This document shows positions 15,465-25,403 of a DNA stretch of 64,000 bases, in pieces. Location: NCBI GenBank assembly GCA_963850535.1, contig CAWKMC010000036.1:1-64000 (forward strand). The letters are read 5' to 3'. A model generated the notes under the pieces. That model was not told where the DNA came from. It made no database searches and worked only from the letters and a program-made list of their open reading frames with translations. Within the stretch, counting starts at the first letter, position 1, and every line of letters starts with the position of its first letter. The DNA is from JAMXLO01 sp963850535. Its GTDB lineage: Bacteria > Pseudomonadota > Alphaproteobacteria > Acetobacterales > Acetobacteraceae. Made by a program: the position numbers and the translations under genes.

Positions 15465-16862
15465 ATGCCCACACAGGCGGAACTGGCAGCCCGGCTCGAC
15501 CGGCTGCCGATGACGAAGCACATCTGGTATCTGGTTACCCTGATCTCGCTCGGTGGGTGCTTCGAGCTCTACGACCTGTTCCTCACCGCGTATATCGCTC
15601 CGGGTCTCGCCAAAGCGGGCTACTTTACGCCCGAGTCACTCGGCCCACTCAACATTCTCGGCCCATTTGGCGTTGCCGGCATCGGCACGTTCGTGTTTTC
15701 GCTGTTCGCTGGCCTGTTCGTCGGCGCGATCTTCTTGGGCCACGTCGCCGACAACTATGGTCGCCGCACCGTGTTCACCTTCTCGTTGATCTGGTACTCG
15801 ATCACCACCGCGATCATGGCGGTGCAAACCTCGGGGTTCGGCGTGGATTTATGGCGGTTCATCGCTGGCATCGGCATCGGCGTCGAGTTGGTCACCATCG
15901 ACACCTACGTTGCCGAACTTGTGCCCGCGACGCATCGGGGGCGTGCCTTCGCCTACAACCAGTTCTTCCAGTTCCTCGCCGTGCCGATCATGGCGTTCAT
16001 CGCCTTTCTGCTGGTGCCACATGCCCCGTTCGGCTTCGACGGTTGGCGGTGGGTGGTGCTGATCGGTTCCGCAGGCGCCATCGTGATCTGGTTTATCCGG
16101 CTCGGTTTGCCGAAATCGCCGCGCTGGCTCGCCCGCCACAATCGCGTCGCCGAGGCCGAGAGGGTCACGGTATCGATCGAGCAAGCGGTGGCGCGGGATT
16201 TGGGCGGCGCGTTGCCGGAGGCTGGCCCACCCGTCGAGCACGAGTCAGGCGAGGGCAGCTTCGCCGAGATCTGGCAGCCGCCTTATGACCGGCGAGCCAT
16301 CATCCTGTCCGTATTCAACTTCTTCCAGACCTTCGGCTACTACGGCTTCGCCGCCTGGGTCCCGACGCTGCTGATCGCCAAGGGCATCACCATCACCACC
16401 AGCCTGCTCTATTCGTTCATCATCGCAATTGCGAATCCAGTCGGCCCGCTGCTTGGCACGCTGGTCGCCGACAAGATGGAGCGGAAGTGGCAGGTGTGCG
16501 GTGGTGCTATCGGCATCGGTGTATTCGGCCTGCTGTTCGCCAGCGCTACCGATGCCGCGCTGCTGATCGTACTCGGCGTGCTGGTGACGCTGTGCAACAA
16601 CTGGATGTCGTACAGTTTCCATAATTATCAGTCGGAGCTGTTTCCGACCCGCATTCGCTCCCGCGCCGTCGGCTTTGTGTATTCCTGGAGCCGGTTGTCT
16701 GCCGCGCTGTCCGGCCTGGTCGTGGCCTATCTGCTCAACCTCGGCGGCGTAATCGCTGTATTCAGCTTCATCGCCTTCTCGATGTTGATCGTGGTGATCT
16801 CAATCGGCGGCTTCGGCCCGCGCACCAAGGGACTGGCGCTCGAGGCGATCTCGCACGCATGA
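15465..16862 (+). CDS. MFS transporter (sugar-porter-like)
   Basis: The 465-residue membrane protein starts MPTQAELAARLDRLPMTKHI after a GAGGAA site. About 12 hydrophobic helices are visible. The MFS loop motifs are present: GHVADNYGRRTVF between helices 2 and 3, and FPTRIRSRAVGFVYSWSR in the second half. PKSPRWLARH after helix 6 resembles the PESPRWL signature of the sugar-porter/metabolite:H+ symporter group. It would move a small organic solute across the inner membrane with protons. The gene stands alone, divergent from the Uma2 gene. Substrate unknown. Confidence 0.88.
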   Translation: MPTQAELAARLDRLPMTKHIWYLVTLISLGGCFELYDLFLTAYIAPGLAKAGYFTPESLGPLNILGPFGVAGIGTFVFSLFAGLFVGAIFLGHVADNYGRRTVFTFSLIWYSITTAIMAVQTSGFGVDLWRFIAGIGIGVELVTIDTYVAELVPATHRGRAFAYNQFFQFLAVPIMAFIAFLLVPHAPFGFDGWRWVVLIGSAGAIVIWFIRLGLPKSPRWLARHNRVAEAERVTVSIEQAVARDLGGALPEAGPPVEHESGEGSFAEIWQPPYDRRAIILSVFNFFQTFGYYGFAAWVPTLLIAKGITITTSLLYSFIIAIANPVGPLLGTLVADKMERKWQVCGGAIGIGVFGLLFASATDAALLIVLGVLVTLCNNWMSYSFHNYQSELFPTRIRSRAVGFVYSWSRLSAALSGLVVAYLLNLGGVIAVFSFIAFSMLIVVISIGGFGPRTKGLALEAISHA

Positions 16863-16985
16863 CTGCCACGTCGCGTAAGTGAGACCTTCGCCGTGGCGGC
16901 GAACACCCGAGTGATGCTGTGGTTGCCCGCGATCGCCATGGCTCTTACGCTCCCATCAGGTCTACGGCACTTAAAGGATAGCAGC

Positions 16986-17786
16986 GTGAAACTAAGGCAC
17001 GTAACTGTGGCGCTCGTGGCGTTGTTGCTGATGATGCAGACGGTTTACGCGGAGGCGACGGCCGACCGCCTATACGTCGTCGCATGTGGCGAGCGGACGG
17101 CACCAGATGTCTCGCCGTGGACACCGGGCGTCAACGTCGGACAGCCGATCGATTTTGTCGACACCTGCTACGTGATCAAGCACGGCAACGACTGGATGGT
17201 ATGGGATACGGGCCTTCCCGATGCGATCTACTCAAAGCCATCGACCGATCCGTCCGCCTGGCGCCGGACCAATACGCTGGAAGGTGAATTGGCGAAGATC
17301 GGCATCAAGCCGGCCGAGGTAAAGTATCTGGCGGTGTCGCACACCCATCCCGATCACATAGGGAATGTCGAACTTTTCCCGCAGGCCATGCTGCTGGTCC
17401 AGCAAGCGGAGTATGACTGGCCCAACCAGGACAGCTCACCTCGCTTCAGGCAGTCACATCCCGTTACCAAGTTGCAGGGCGACCATGATGTGTTTGGCGA
17501 CGGCAGCGTCATTATCCTGTCGACGCCAGGCCACACTCCCGGCCATCAATCTCTGCTGGTAAGACTGAACGAAACCGGCGCCGTGCTGCTGTCAGGTGAC
17601 GCGGTGCATCTCAAGAGCAACTGGGACGCTAGGCGAGTGCCATCAATCAACTTCGATAAGGCGAAGTCGCTTGCTTCGATGCAGCGTCTGGCCGAAGTGA
17701 TGGCGCAGAACGACGCGCAGCTTTGGATCAATCACGATAAACCTCAGAGCCAGACCATGAAGCACGCGCCGGACTACTACCAGTAA
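16986..17786 (+). CDS. Secreted metallo-beta-lactamase-fold hydrolase (AHL lactonase-like)
   Basis: The 266-residue protein starts at GTG 16986, preceded by AAAGGAT. A signal peptide (VALVALLLMMQTVYA) predicts export. The zinc motif SHTHPDHIGN (HxHxDH) follows, with STPGHTPGHQSLL, LLSGDAVH and a late NHDKPQ histidine completing the dinuclear site. The order and spacing fit the N-acyl homoserine lactonase branch of the MBL superfamily. Such enzymes open lactone rings and can quench quorum sensing, but related proteins hydrolyse other esters and lactones, so the substrate is inference. A small secreted-looking protein gene follows on the same strand. Confidence 0.82.
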   Translation: MKLRHVTVALVALLLMMQTVYAEATADRLYVVACGERTAPDVSPWTPGVNVGQPIDFVDTCYVIKHGNDWMVWDTGLPDAIYSKPSTDPSAWRRTNTLEGELAKIGIKPAEVKYLAVSHTHPDHIGNVELFPQAMLLVQQAEYDWPNQDSSPRFRQSHPVTKLQGDHDVFGDGSVIILSTPGHTPGHQSLLVRLNETGAVLLSGDAVHLKSNWDARRVPSINFDKAKSLASMQRLAEVMAQNDAQLWINHDKPQSQTMKHAPDYYQ

Positions 17787-17850
17787 TGCTTGCTCCTTGA
17801 TCCAGCCCGGTTGCTCAGATGCCGAGACGCGGACCCGGACGCTTGTTAAC

Positions 17851-18219
17851 GTGAAGCGGGCAATTGTCGTTATGGCGCTGCTTGTGCTGTGCGCGCAGGG
17901 ACCCGACCAATGCATGCCGGCAGTCATGTCATTGTCTGGTGAGGGCAACAGCGATGTGGCCGTCCTGGACATGCATGGCCAATGGCACGTCTTCTCCTGG
18001 CAGGGGCTTACTTGGATTGCGCTGCGCGCGCCGGAGGAAAAGGCGCGCTGCATTGCCAGGCAGCTTTTGCTTGGTGGCTCACATGTGCGTTCCGACAGCG
18101 CGGAGACGGCGTGCAAGGCGAAGGACTGGGGAGATGTTATGCGGATCGTCGGCGCCGACCCGATCATCCGCGCCTGTGGTGCAGTTCCCTCATGCTCGGT
18201 TGGCGACACGTGCTCGTGA
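17851..18219 (+). CDS. Hypothetical small exported cysteine-containing protein
   Basis: From the GTG at 17851 the product is 122 residues, with a signal-like N-terminus (VKRAIVVMALLVLCAQG) and about eight cysteines spread over the mature part, including a terminal CGAVPSCSVGDTCS. Exported proteins with this pattern often form disulfides. No family is recognised. The start is uncertain; an in-frame TTG at 17797 would lengthen it. It lies 64 bases after the lactonase-like gene and may be co-transcribed. Confidence 0.45.
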   Translation: MKRAIVVMALLVLCAQGPDQCMPAVMSLSGEGNSDVAVLDMHGQWHVFSWQGLTWIALRAPEEKARCIARQLLLGGSHVRSDSAETACKAKDWGDVMRIVGADPIIRACGAVPSCSVGDTCS

Positions 18220-18258
18220 GGGCCAACGCTGCCTTAGTGCCTTGCCCACCGTAATTGT

Positions 18259-18286
18259 TTGACAATGGCACCGGCCGGCGTAATCT
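18259..18286 (+). promoter_or_regulatory. Strong sigma70-like promoter
   Basis: TTGACA at 18259-18264 and TAATCT at 18281-18286 are separated by 16 bases, near consensus. Transcription would start near 18293. A terminator-like hairpin follows after only about 35 bases (18326-18352), before the small gene at 18374. Confidence 0.6.
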
Positions 18287-18325
18287 CCTCCTCAGTGGGC
18301 GGCGACGACCGTCCCGGACAAAGGT

Positions 18326-18352
18326 GCCTGCCGCGGAACGCGGCGGGCTTTT
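18326..18352 (+). terminator. Intrinsic terminator-like hairpin (possible attenuator)
   Basis: GCCTGCCGCG and CGCGGCGGGC form a stem with a GAA loop, followed by TTTT. It lies between a near-consensus promoter and the ribosome site of the small gene at 18374, so it could either end a short RNA or attenuate that gene. Confidence 0.65.
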
Positions 18353-18373
18353 CCGCTTTGGGAGGTGCTAGAC

Positions 18374-18670
18374 ATGACCAGCTTGGCAGAGGCAGAAAAC
18401 AAGTTTGGCCGTCTGGTTAGGGGTGCTGGCGGGGCGATCTTCGGTGTTGAGACGGCCCCATCATTCGGCGGCAGGCAGGAGGAGAAATTGCAGATCGGAA
18501 CCCTCGACGGGTTCGTTAAGATGGCCGTGCTGCTGAACCAGCCGAACATCAACCTGATCTTGCGCGAGCGAACGTCTCTCCTTGTCAAGCATGCGCGGGA
18601 ACTGCGAGCGCCGGTACATCCGGCTCTTGGCGTTTCCCCCAGTGCGGGAGCACCGGCCGAACGCGGCTGA
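18374..18670 (+). CDS. Hypothetical protein (98 aa)
   Basis: ATG 18374 follows GGGAGG at good spacing. The product begins MTSLAEAENKFGRLVRGAGG and contains LQIGTLDGFVKMAVLLNQPN and NLILRERTSLLVKHARELRA; the last 20 residues are Pro/Ala/Gly-rich. No signal peptide, membrane span or known domain is seen. The strong promoter and hairpin upstream suggest a regulated, transcribed gene. The 160 bases between its stop and the convergent amidohydrolase gene contain only short open frames. Confidence 0.5.
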   Translation: MTSLAEAENKFGRLVRGAGGAIFGVETAPSFGGRQEEKLQIGTLDGFVKMAVLLNQPNINLILRERTSLLVKHARELRAPVHPALGVSPSAGAPAERG

Positions 18671-18830
18671 ATTGCGTTCGCCTGCTACAGCTGCGCCATC
18701 ACCAGCCGCGCGAAGTCGTCCGCCTGCGATCACTTGGCTGATGTACCAGAGCGAAGGTCAGTTCCTGCAGCCCGTCGCGTCCCAACTCGCGGATCAACTC
18801 GATAAGTTCATCGTGCCGCAGGCGGAGCCG

Positions 18831-19673
18831 CTAACCTTTTCTCGGTGACCAACCATAAGCTTTTGCGCAGGCGCCGCCCATCAGCATTGACCGCTCAGTG
18901 TCGCTCAAGCGATCGGTCTTCAGAAACGGCTCGACCGCCTGCTCGAAATTGACAACGGCGTATGCACGTGTCCAATCCGTCCCCCACAGGCAGCGATCGA
19001 ATCCCCAGGCGTCGAACACGCGGGCCAGCGGGTCCCAGATGTCCGGGAAAGGATATGGCTTCTGCGACAGCGTGCAGGCGCCGCTGACTTTGATCACTGC
19101 GTTCGGGCGCTTGGCGAGTTCCAGCACCTTCGGAAGATCGGCCCAGGGTTGCGGCGGGGCGGGCGGCACGCGTGGCTGCACGATGCCAAGATGGTCGATG
19201 ATGAACCGCGTATCGGGATGGCGATCGATGAGCGCTGTGCCCACGTCCAGGTTGCCCCAGAACAGGACGTTGACCGGAAGATCGTAGCGAACGGCCGCAC
19301 GCAGAACCCGATCCAGGCCGGGGTCGGTCGCCTCGCGCCTCGCCTCTTTCGGCAGCATGATACGGATGCCGACTGCGCCCGCTGTCCGCTTCCAGTCAGC
19401 GATAACATCGGCCACCGCCGGATCGTCCGGATTGACCGGTTTCACGATCGCGAACCGATCAGGATGCGCCTGCTGCACTTCTACCGCATAGCTCGCATCG
19501 TACTGGTACAAGCCGAAGGCGGAAATAAAGATCGCGCCGTCAACGCCCACCTTATCCATCGCCGCCACCATTTCGTCACCGGTGACGTGATCCGGCCAGT
19601 TCGGCACGCTGTGCCACGGCCGCTTCGGCGTGTTGGCTTCATAGGCATGGACCTGGGAGTCGATGATCGTCAT
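18831..19673 (-). CDS. Amidohydrolase family (PF04909-type) protein
   Basis: The 280-residue TIM-barrel metal hydrolase starts MTIIDSQVHAYEANTPKRPW after a GGAG site (an upstream ATG nine codons earlier lacks one). DSQVHAY replaces the common DxHxH metal motif, IDHLG supplies the central histidine and CLWGTDWTRA the late aspartate, as in the 2-pyrone-4,6-dicarboxylate hydrolase/decarboxylase-like branch. These enzymes act on cyclic esters or carboxylated aromatics in the cytosol. It is convergent with the small gene at 18374, and its start lies 46 bases downstream of the RND gene's end on the same strand, so it could be the last gene of that transcript. Confidence 0.85.
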   Translation of the reverse strand: MTIIDSQVHAYEANTPKRPWHSVPNWPDHVTGDEMVAAMDKVGVDGAIFISAFGLYQYDASYAVEVQQAHPDRFAIVKPVNPDDPAVADVIADWKRTAGAVGIRIMLPKEARREATDPGLDRVLRAAVRYDLPVNVLFWGNLDVGTALIDRHPDTRFIIDHLGIVQPRVPPAPPQPWADLPKVLELAKRPNAVIKVSGACTLSQKPYPFPDIWDPLARVFDAWGFDRCLWGTDWTRAYAVVNFEQAVEPFLKTDRLSDTERSMLMGGACAKAYGWSPRKG

Positions 19674-19718
19674 CGGATAGCTCCTCTCTGCCAAGGTCAT
19701 CCGATATCAGGCCTGGCC

Positions 19719-22700
19719 TCATTCTGCCAGCACCGGCTCCCCGACCCGGCTGCGCGCGTGGTGGTCAGCGGCGATCAACATATACACTGCCGGCACGACG
19801 AACAGCGTGAACAGTGTGCCGATGCCAAGGCCCGACGCGATCACCAGGCCCATGTTGAAGCGCGACACCGCGCCGGCACCGGAGGCGACAATCAGCGGCA
19901 CAACGCCCAGCACCATCGCTGCCGTGGTCATCAAGATTGGGCGCAAGCGAATGCCAGCGGCCATCTCGATCGCCTCGCGCCGCGAGTGACCTTCCTTCTG
20001 CAGGTTGTTGGCGAACTCCACGATCAGGATGCCGTGCTTGCTGATCAGACCCATCAGCGTGACCAGGCCGACCTCGGTGTAGATGTTGAGACTGGCGCCG
20101 CCCAAGCCGAGGCCGACGAAGAATAGCGCGCCGGCGATCGACATCGGCACCGAGACCAGGATGATGAATGGATCGCGGAAACTTTCGAACAATGCGGCGA
20201 GCGACAGATAGATGATGATCAGCGCGAAGCCGAAGGTGAGCAGGAAGCCGCCCGACTCCTGGATGTATTGCCGCGACAGGCCGCCGTAGTCGACCGAATA
20301 TCCAGGTGGCAGCTCGCGCTCGGCGAGATCCTGCAGGAAGCTCACGGCTGTGCCGAGTGCGACGCCAGGCGCGGGAACGCCCTGGATCATCGCGTCATTC
20401 AGCTGCTGAAAGTGATTGAGCGATTCCGGCGCCGTGCGTGTGCCGATGCGTGCGACGGTTGAAAGCGGGACCGATGCGCCGCTTGCAGTCCGCACGTAAT
20501 AGTTCAGCAGTTGATCGGCGTTCAGCCGGTAGCGCTGCTGCACCTGTGGGATCACTTTGTATGACCGGCCGTCCAGCCCGAAGTAGTTGACGTAGCCGCC
20601 ACCCAGCATAGCCGTCAGGGCACTGCCGACATCACTCATCTTCAAGCCGAGCAGAGCGGTCTTGCTGCGGTCGATCTCCACCGTTGTCTGCGGCTTGTCG
20701 TAGCGCAGGTCGGTATCGAGATAGATGAACAATCCGCTCTTGCGGGCGTCCTGCACGAACTTCTGCGCCACATCATTGATGCGTGCGAACGGGTCGGTGC
20801 TGCCGATGATGAACTGAATCGGCAGTCCCTGACTGCCGGGCAGCGGTGGCGGCTGGAATGCCACGACCTGCGCACCCGCAATGCCGGCCATCTTCTGCTG
20901 CACCAGCGGCTGCAGCACCGCCGTGGTGCGTGAACGCTGGTCCCATGGTTTCAGCACCATGCCGGCAATGTTCTGCCCGGGCATGTCAAGCTGGAATACA
21001 TGGTCGCGTCTCCGGGAGACTGGCAAAATCCTCATAGATCTGCCGGTCGTATAACTGGCGCTGCTGCAGCGTTGAGTTGGCGGCATTCTGCGCCGAGGTG
21101 ATGACCACTCCCTGATCCTCCTGTGGCGCCAGTTCACTGGTTGCCGAGCCATAGAGGAAATAGATGCTGCCCAGGATGATCAGCGCGAACACTGTCGTCA
21201 CCGGCAGGTAGTTCAGGCTGCCATGCAGCCAACGTTCATAGCGGCGATGTATGGCGGCGAACCTGCGGTCGATGAAATCGATCAGGCGGCCTTCCCAGCG
21301 CGGCAGGTTGCTGCTGGAGCGCAGCAGGCGCGAGGTCATCATGGGCGACAGCGTCAGCGCGATGATCGCCGAGACGGTGACGGCGCCGACCAGGGTGAAA
21401 GCAAACTCGGTGAACAGCGCGCCGGTCAGACCACCCTGGAAGCCGATCGGCACATACACCGCGATCAGCACGACGGTCATCGCGATGATCGGTCCCGCAA
21501 GTTCGCGCGCAGCCTGAATCGCCGCCGGGATCGGCCGCATGCCGTCTTCCAGGTGGCGGTTGACGTTCTCCACCACGATGATGGCGTCGTCCACCACCAG
21601 ACCGATCGCCAGCACCAGCGCAAGCAAGGTCAGCAGGTTGATGGAGAAGCCGCACAGCAGCATGAAGGTGAAGGTGCCGATCAGCGACAGCGGGATGGCG
21701 ATCACCGGGATCAGCACCGAGCGTGGCGAACCGAGGAACACGAACACCACCAGAGTGACGATCATCACTGCCATGACCAGAGTACGGATCACCTCGTTGA
21801 TCGCACTGCTGACGAAGGCGGTGGAGTCGTAGACGATCTGGCCGTTCAGACCCTGCGGCAGTTGCGACTGGATGCCCGGGAAGATCGCCCGCACACCATG
21901 GATCACGTCGAGCAGGTTGGCGGCCGGCGCGACCTGGATGCCGATATACACCGCTTTCTGCCCATCGAAGCCAACTGCGGTCTCGTAGTCGTCGAAGCCA
22001 AGCGTGACGTTGGCGACGTCCTTCAGCCGCACGATGGCGCCGCCGCTCTGCTTCAGCACCAGGTCACGGAACTCGTCGAGCGAATGCAGATCGGTGGAGG
22101 CGGTCAGATCCACCTGCACCATCTGGCCCTTGGTGTTGCCGAGGCCGGAGATGTAGTTGTTGGCCGCGAGTGCCTGCGAGACATCGGCGGCGGTCAGGCC
22201 ATAGGCCGCGAGCTTCTCCGGATCGAGCCAGGCGCGCAGAGCGAAGTACTTGCCGCCCAGGATCTCGGCGGTCTGCACGCCCGGCACTGCCTGCAGCTTC
22301 GGCTGTACCACCCGGACCAGGTAGTCGGTGATCTGGTTCGGCGCCAGCACTGCTGCTGTTGAAGCCGATATACATTGCATCGATGGTCTGGCCGATCCGC
22401 ACGGTCAGAGTCGGTTGCTGGGTACCTTGCGGCAGTTGGCTCAGCACCGACGCAATCTTTGTGTTGATTTCGGTCAGCGCCTTGTCAGCATCGTAGTTCA
22501 GGCGGAGGTAGACGGAGATCGTGCTGACGCCGGACGTGCTGGTCGACTGCATGTAGTCGATACCGTTGGCCTGCGCGATCGCATTCTCCAACGGCGTAGT
22601 GATGAAGCCGGAGACCACGTTCGGATCGGCGCCATAATACACCGTGTTGATGGTGACCACGGCATTCTGCGTCTGCGGATATTGCAGTATCTGCAGCGTG

Positions 22701-22789
22701 CCGAGTGCGCGCAGACCCAGCACAAGGATCAGCAGGCTGACGACAGACGCCAGCACCGGACGACGGATGAAGATGTCGGTGAACTTCAT
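19719..22789 (-). CDS. RND multidrug efflux permease (AcrB/MexB-like), two frameshifts in this sequence
   Basis: The protein starts MKFTDIFIRRPVLASVVSLL and, joined over two slips, is about 1,023 residues, normal for HAE1-type RND pumps. Family features run through all three frames: VYYGADPNVVSGFITTPLENAI, LVLAIGLVVDDAIIVVENVN with the two proton-relay Asp residues, GLVTLMGLISKHGILIVEFAN, and the C-terminal FVVPAVYML. The first slip (+1) is near 22350-22365 in a CAG-rich run (after YIGFNSS, resuming LAPNQITDYL). The second (+1) is near 21005 (after FASLPE, resuming DHVFQLDMPG). It sits in the inner membrane and exports drugs with the adaptor and outer-membrane channel encoded just upstream. 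Confidence 0.9.
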
Positions 22790-22800
22790 GCTGCCACCAT

Positions 22801-23913
22801 TCAGTGGTCGGTGGGTTCGGGCGCCGCATCGTCTGCGGGCTGGATGCTGTTGTTGATGGTGACCGGCGAGCCGTTATGCAGCTTCATCTGGCCGGCGGTG
22901 ACGACGACATCGCCCTGCTTCACGCCGGTCAGTACAGCGACCTGATCGCCACGCCGGGCGCCAGTGGTAACAAAAGTCTGCCGGACCGTTTTCGCCGCGC
23001 CATTTTGCTCGACGATGAACACCGTGCTTCCGTACGGGTTATAGGCGACTGCCGTCTGCGGCAGAGTGATGTGGCGCTGCTGCTCACCGGCGTCGATGTC
23101 GATCGTGGCATACATGCCGGGCAATAGCCGGTGGTCGGGATTGCCCAGCGTGGCACGCACCTGCACATTGCGCGAGTTGGCATCGACCTGCGGGTTGATC
23201 GCAGTGATTTTCCCCGTGAAGCTCTGTCCCGGATAGGTGTCGACCTTGATAGAGATCTGCTGATCGATCTTGACCCGATCCAGCGCCTGCTGCGGCAGGA
23301 AGAAATCGACATAGATCGGATCGAGCGCCTGCAAGGTAACGACAGTAGTGCCCGCGTTCAGGAACTGCCCGACATCGACGGCACGGATGCCAATATGGCC
23401 GGCGAACGGTGCACGCAGTACCTTCTTATCCACCATTGCTTTCTGCTGTTCGACCTGAGCGCGCGCGTTCTTCAGATTGAAGGTGTCGGAATCGACCTGC
23501 TGCTGGCTGACCGCCTGCGCCTTCCATTGCTTCACGTCGCGGTCATAGGTGACCTGCGCGAGATCGGCGGTGGCCTGCAGCGCCTGCAGCTTTGCCACAT
23601 CGTCCTCCGAGCGCAGCCGCAGCAGCACGGCGCCCGCCGCCACGTCGTCGCCCGAGTTGAAGTGGAGCTCGCCGACGATGCCGGAGACTTCCAGCGACAG
23701 ATCGGCACCGTTCACCGCACGCAGGCTGCCGACTGCCTCGAGCTGCGGCTGCCAATCCTGCATACCGGCCGTGACGGTGGAGACGGTCTGCGGCGGGTTG
23801 GCCATGGCGGCCAACACTTGATGGATCATCCGCGCCTTGAAGTTCTGGAAGGCGAAAAATCCACCCAGAACGACGGCTACCGCGACCAACATGATAATCA
23901 TACGCTTGATCAT
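22801..23913 (-). CDS. RND efflux periplasmic adaptor (membrane fusion protein)
   Basis: The 370-residue protein starts MIKRMIIMLVAVAVVLGGFF with a single N-terminal anchor. A lipoyl-like half-motif (LSLEVSGIVGELHFNSGDDVAAG), a coiled-coil hairpin (about 95-160), the second lipoyl half (LRAPFAGHIGIRAVDVGQFL) and a beta-barrel region (FTGKITAINPQVDANSRNV) follow in the usual order. It bridges the inner-membrane pump and the outer-membrane channel. The RND gene begins 11 bases after its stop and the OMF gene ends 11 bases before its start, so one operon is clear. Confidence 0.95.
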   Translation of the reverse strand: MIKRMIIMLVAVAVVLGGFFAFQNFKARMIHQVLAAMANPPQTVSTVTAGMQDWQPQLEAVGSLRAVNGADLSLEVSGIVGELHFNSGDDVAAGAVLLRLRSEDDVAKLQALQATADLAQVTYDRDVKQWKAQAVSQQQVDSDTFNLKNARAQVEQQKAMVDKKVLRAPFAGHIGIRAVDVGQFLNAGTTVVTLQALDPIYVDFFLPQQALDRVKIDQQISIKVDTYPGQSFTGKITAINPQVDANSRNVQVRATLGNPDHRLLPGMYATIDIDAGEQQRHITLPQTAVAYNPYGSTVFIVEQNGAAKTVRQTFVTTGARRGDQVAVLTGVKQGDVVVTAGQMKLHNGSPVTINNSIQPADDAAPEPTDH

Positions 23914-23924
23914 GTCCGTCTCCG

Positions 23925-25403
23925 TCAGGACTGCTTCGCGTTGTCGGCGACCTGTGGTGCGACGTCGCTGCGATGCCACCAGCCGCCACCAAGTGCCTGG
24001 AACAGTGCCGCCGTATCGGCGTAGCGGTTTGCCTCGGCTTGCACGAGGGTGATACGCGCCTGCTGCCACGTCCGCTGCGCGTTCAGCAAAGTCAGATAGT
24101 CGATGGCACCCAGTTGATACTGCCGTCGCGCCAGATCAAGGCTGGCAGCCGCCGAACGCTCGGACGCCGCGGCTGCCACCATCGCATCGGCATCAGACTG
24201 CAGCGCACGCAGCGTGTCGGCGACGTTCTGGCACGCCTTGATCACCGTGCTGCGGTATTGCGCGGCTGTCTGCTCGAATGCGGCGACTGCGGCGCGCTTG
24301 CGATGCAGCAAGGTGCCGGCATCGAACAATGTCTGGGTGACACCGCCGGCAATGCTCCACACCCCGGTGCCGGGTGCGAACATGTTGGTGAAATTATTCG
24401 ACGCGGTACCAAGGCTGCCGGTGATGCTGAACTGCGGCAGCTGATTGGCCGTCGCGACACCGATCTGCGCCGATGCCGAATGAAGCTGCGCCTCGGCCGC
24501 GCGCACATCCGGCCGCTGCTCCACCAATTGCGAAGGCAGACTTAGCGGTAGGTCGTTCGGCAGACGCATGCTGTCAAGCGCAAACGTCCCGGCAGCTTCA
24601 TGCGACGGAAGCTGGCCAACCAGGGCGGCGAGCTGGTTGCGCGTCTGCGCCAGTTGCTTCTGCAACGGCGGCAGCGTGGCGCGGGTCTGAGCGAGCTGCG
24701 CTTCCTGGGTCAGCACGTCGGCCTGTGACGCGCCACCCAGATTGAAGCGATCACGCACCAGCTTCAGCGACTGCGCCTGGTCGCGGATGATGTCCTGCGT
24801 GGCGGCGATCTGGCCACGCAGCGATGCCTCCTGCACCGCCGCGACCACGACGTTGGAGGTCAGCGTCAGATAGGTCGCCTCAAGCTGAAAGCGTTGATAC
24901 TCCGCCTGCGCCTGCAGTGATTTGATCTGTCGCCGTGTTCCGCCCCACACATCGATTGCGTAAGAGATGTTCACCTGTGGCGTGACCAGGCCGAATACTG
25001 CGGTGTTATTTGGCTGACCAAATGTGGCGCCCGAGAACCGTTGCTTCTCGGCCTGGAAGGCGAAACTGGCCTGCGGAAACAGCGCCCCCTGTTCGGCGTA
25101 GACATTCTCCTGCGCCTGCCTCAGAGCGGCCTGCGCGGCATCGAGATCCGGATTGGCTTTCAGCGCCTGCCCAATCAATTGATTGAGCGGCCGGGACCGG
25201 AACAGCGTCCACCAGTCGCCGGGAATGTCGCGATCGGCCAAGAAATGCTGCGCATCGCCTCCGCGCATCTTCACCGACGCGGTCTGCGTCGCCAGCGGCT
25301 CGGGTGTGTAACCGGTATCTGTCGGCGCCGCCGGACGTTCGAAGTCGGGACCGACTGTGCATGCACCCAGCCCCAGCAGGAGCACGAGTTCTGTCCGCTT
25401 CAC
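23925..25403 (-). CDS. Outer-membrane efflux lipoprotein (NodT/OprM family)
   Basis: The 492-residue protein starts at GTG 25403 (VKRTELVLLLGLGACTVGPD); the lipobox LGAC predicts a lipoprotein. Two repeats of long helices with the OMF signature (ALKANPDLDAAQAALRQAQ; LVEQRPDVRAAEAQLHSASA) form the trimeric channel-tunnel. The GTG overlaps the stop of the tetR gene (GTGA), indicating translational coupling. The longer upstream frame runs through tetR and is rejected. It completes a tripartite pump with the adaptor and RND genes downstream. Confidence 0.93.
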   Translation of the reverse strand: MKRTELVLLLGLGACTVGPDFERPAAPTDTGYTPEPLATQTASVKMRGGDAQHFLADRDIPGDWWTLFRSRPLNQLIGQALKANPDLDAAQAALRQAQENVYAEQGALFPQASFAFQAEKQRFSGATFGQPNNTAVFGLVTPQVNISYAIDVWGGTRRQIKSLQAQAEYQRFQLEATYLTLTSNVVVAAVQEASLRGQIAATQDIIRDQAQSLKLVRDRFNLGGASQADVLTQEAQLAQTRATLPPLQKQLAQTRNQLAALVGQLPSHEAAGTFALDSMRLPNDLPLSLPSQLVEQRPDVRAAEAQLHSASAQIGVATANQLPQFSITGSLGTASNNFTNMFAPGTGVWSIAGGVTQTLFDAGTLLHRKRAAVAAFEQTAAQYRSTVIKACQNVADTLRALQSDADAMVAAAASERSAAASLDLARRQYQLGAIDYLTLLNAQRTWQQARITLVQAEANRYADTAALFQALGGGWWHRSDVAPQVADNAKQS

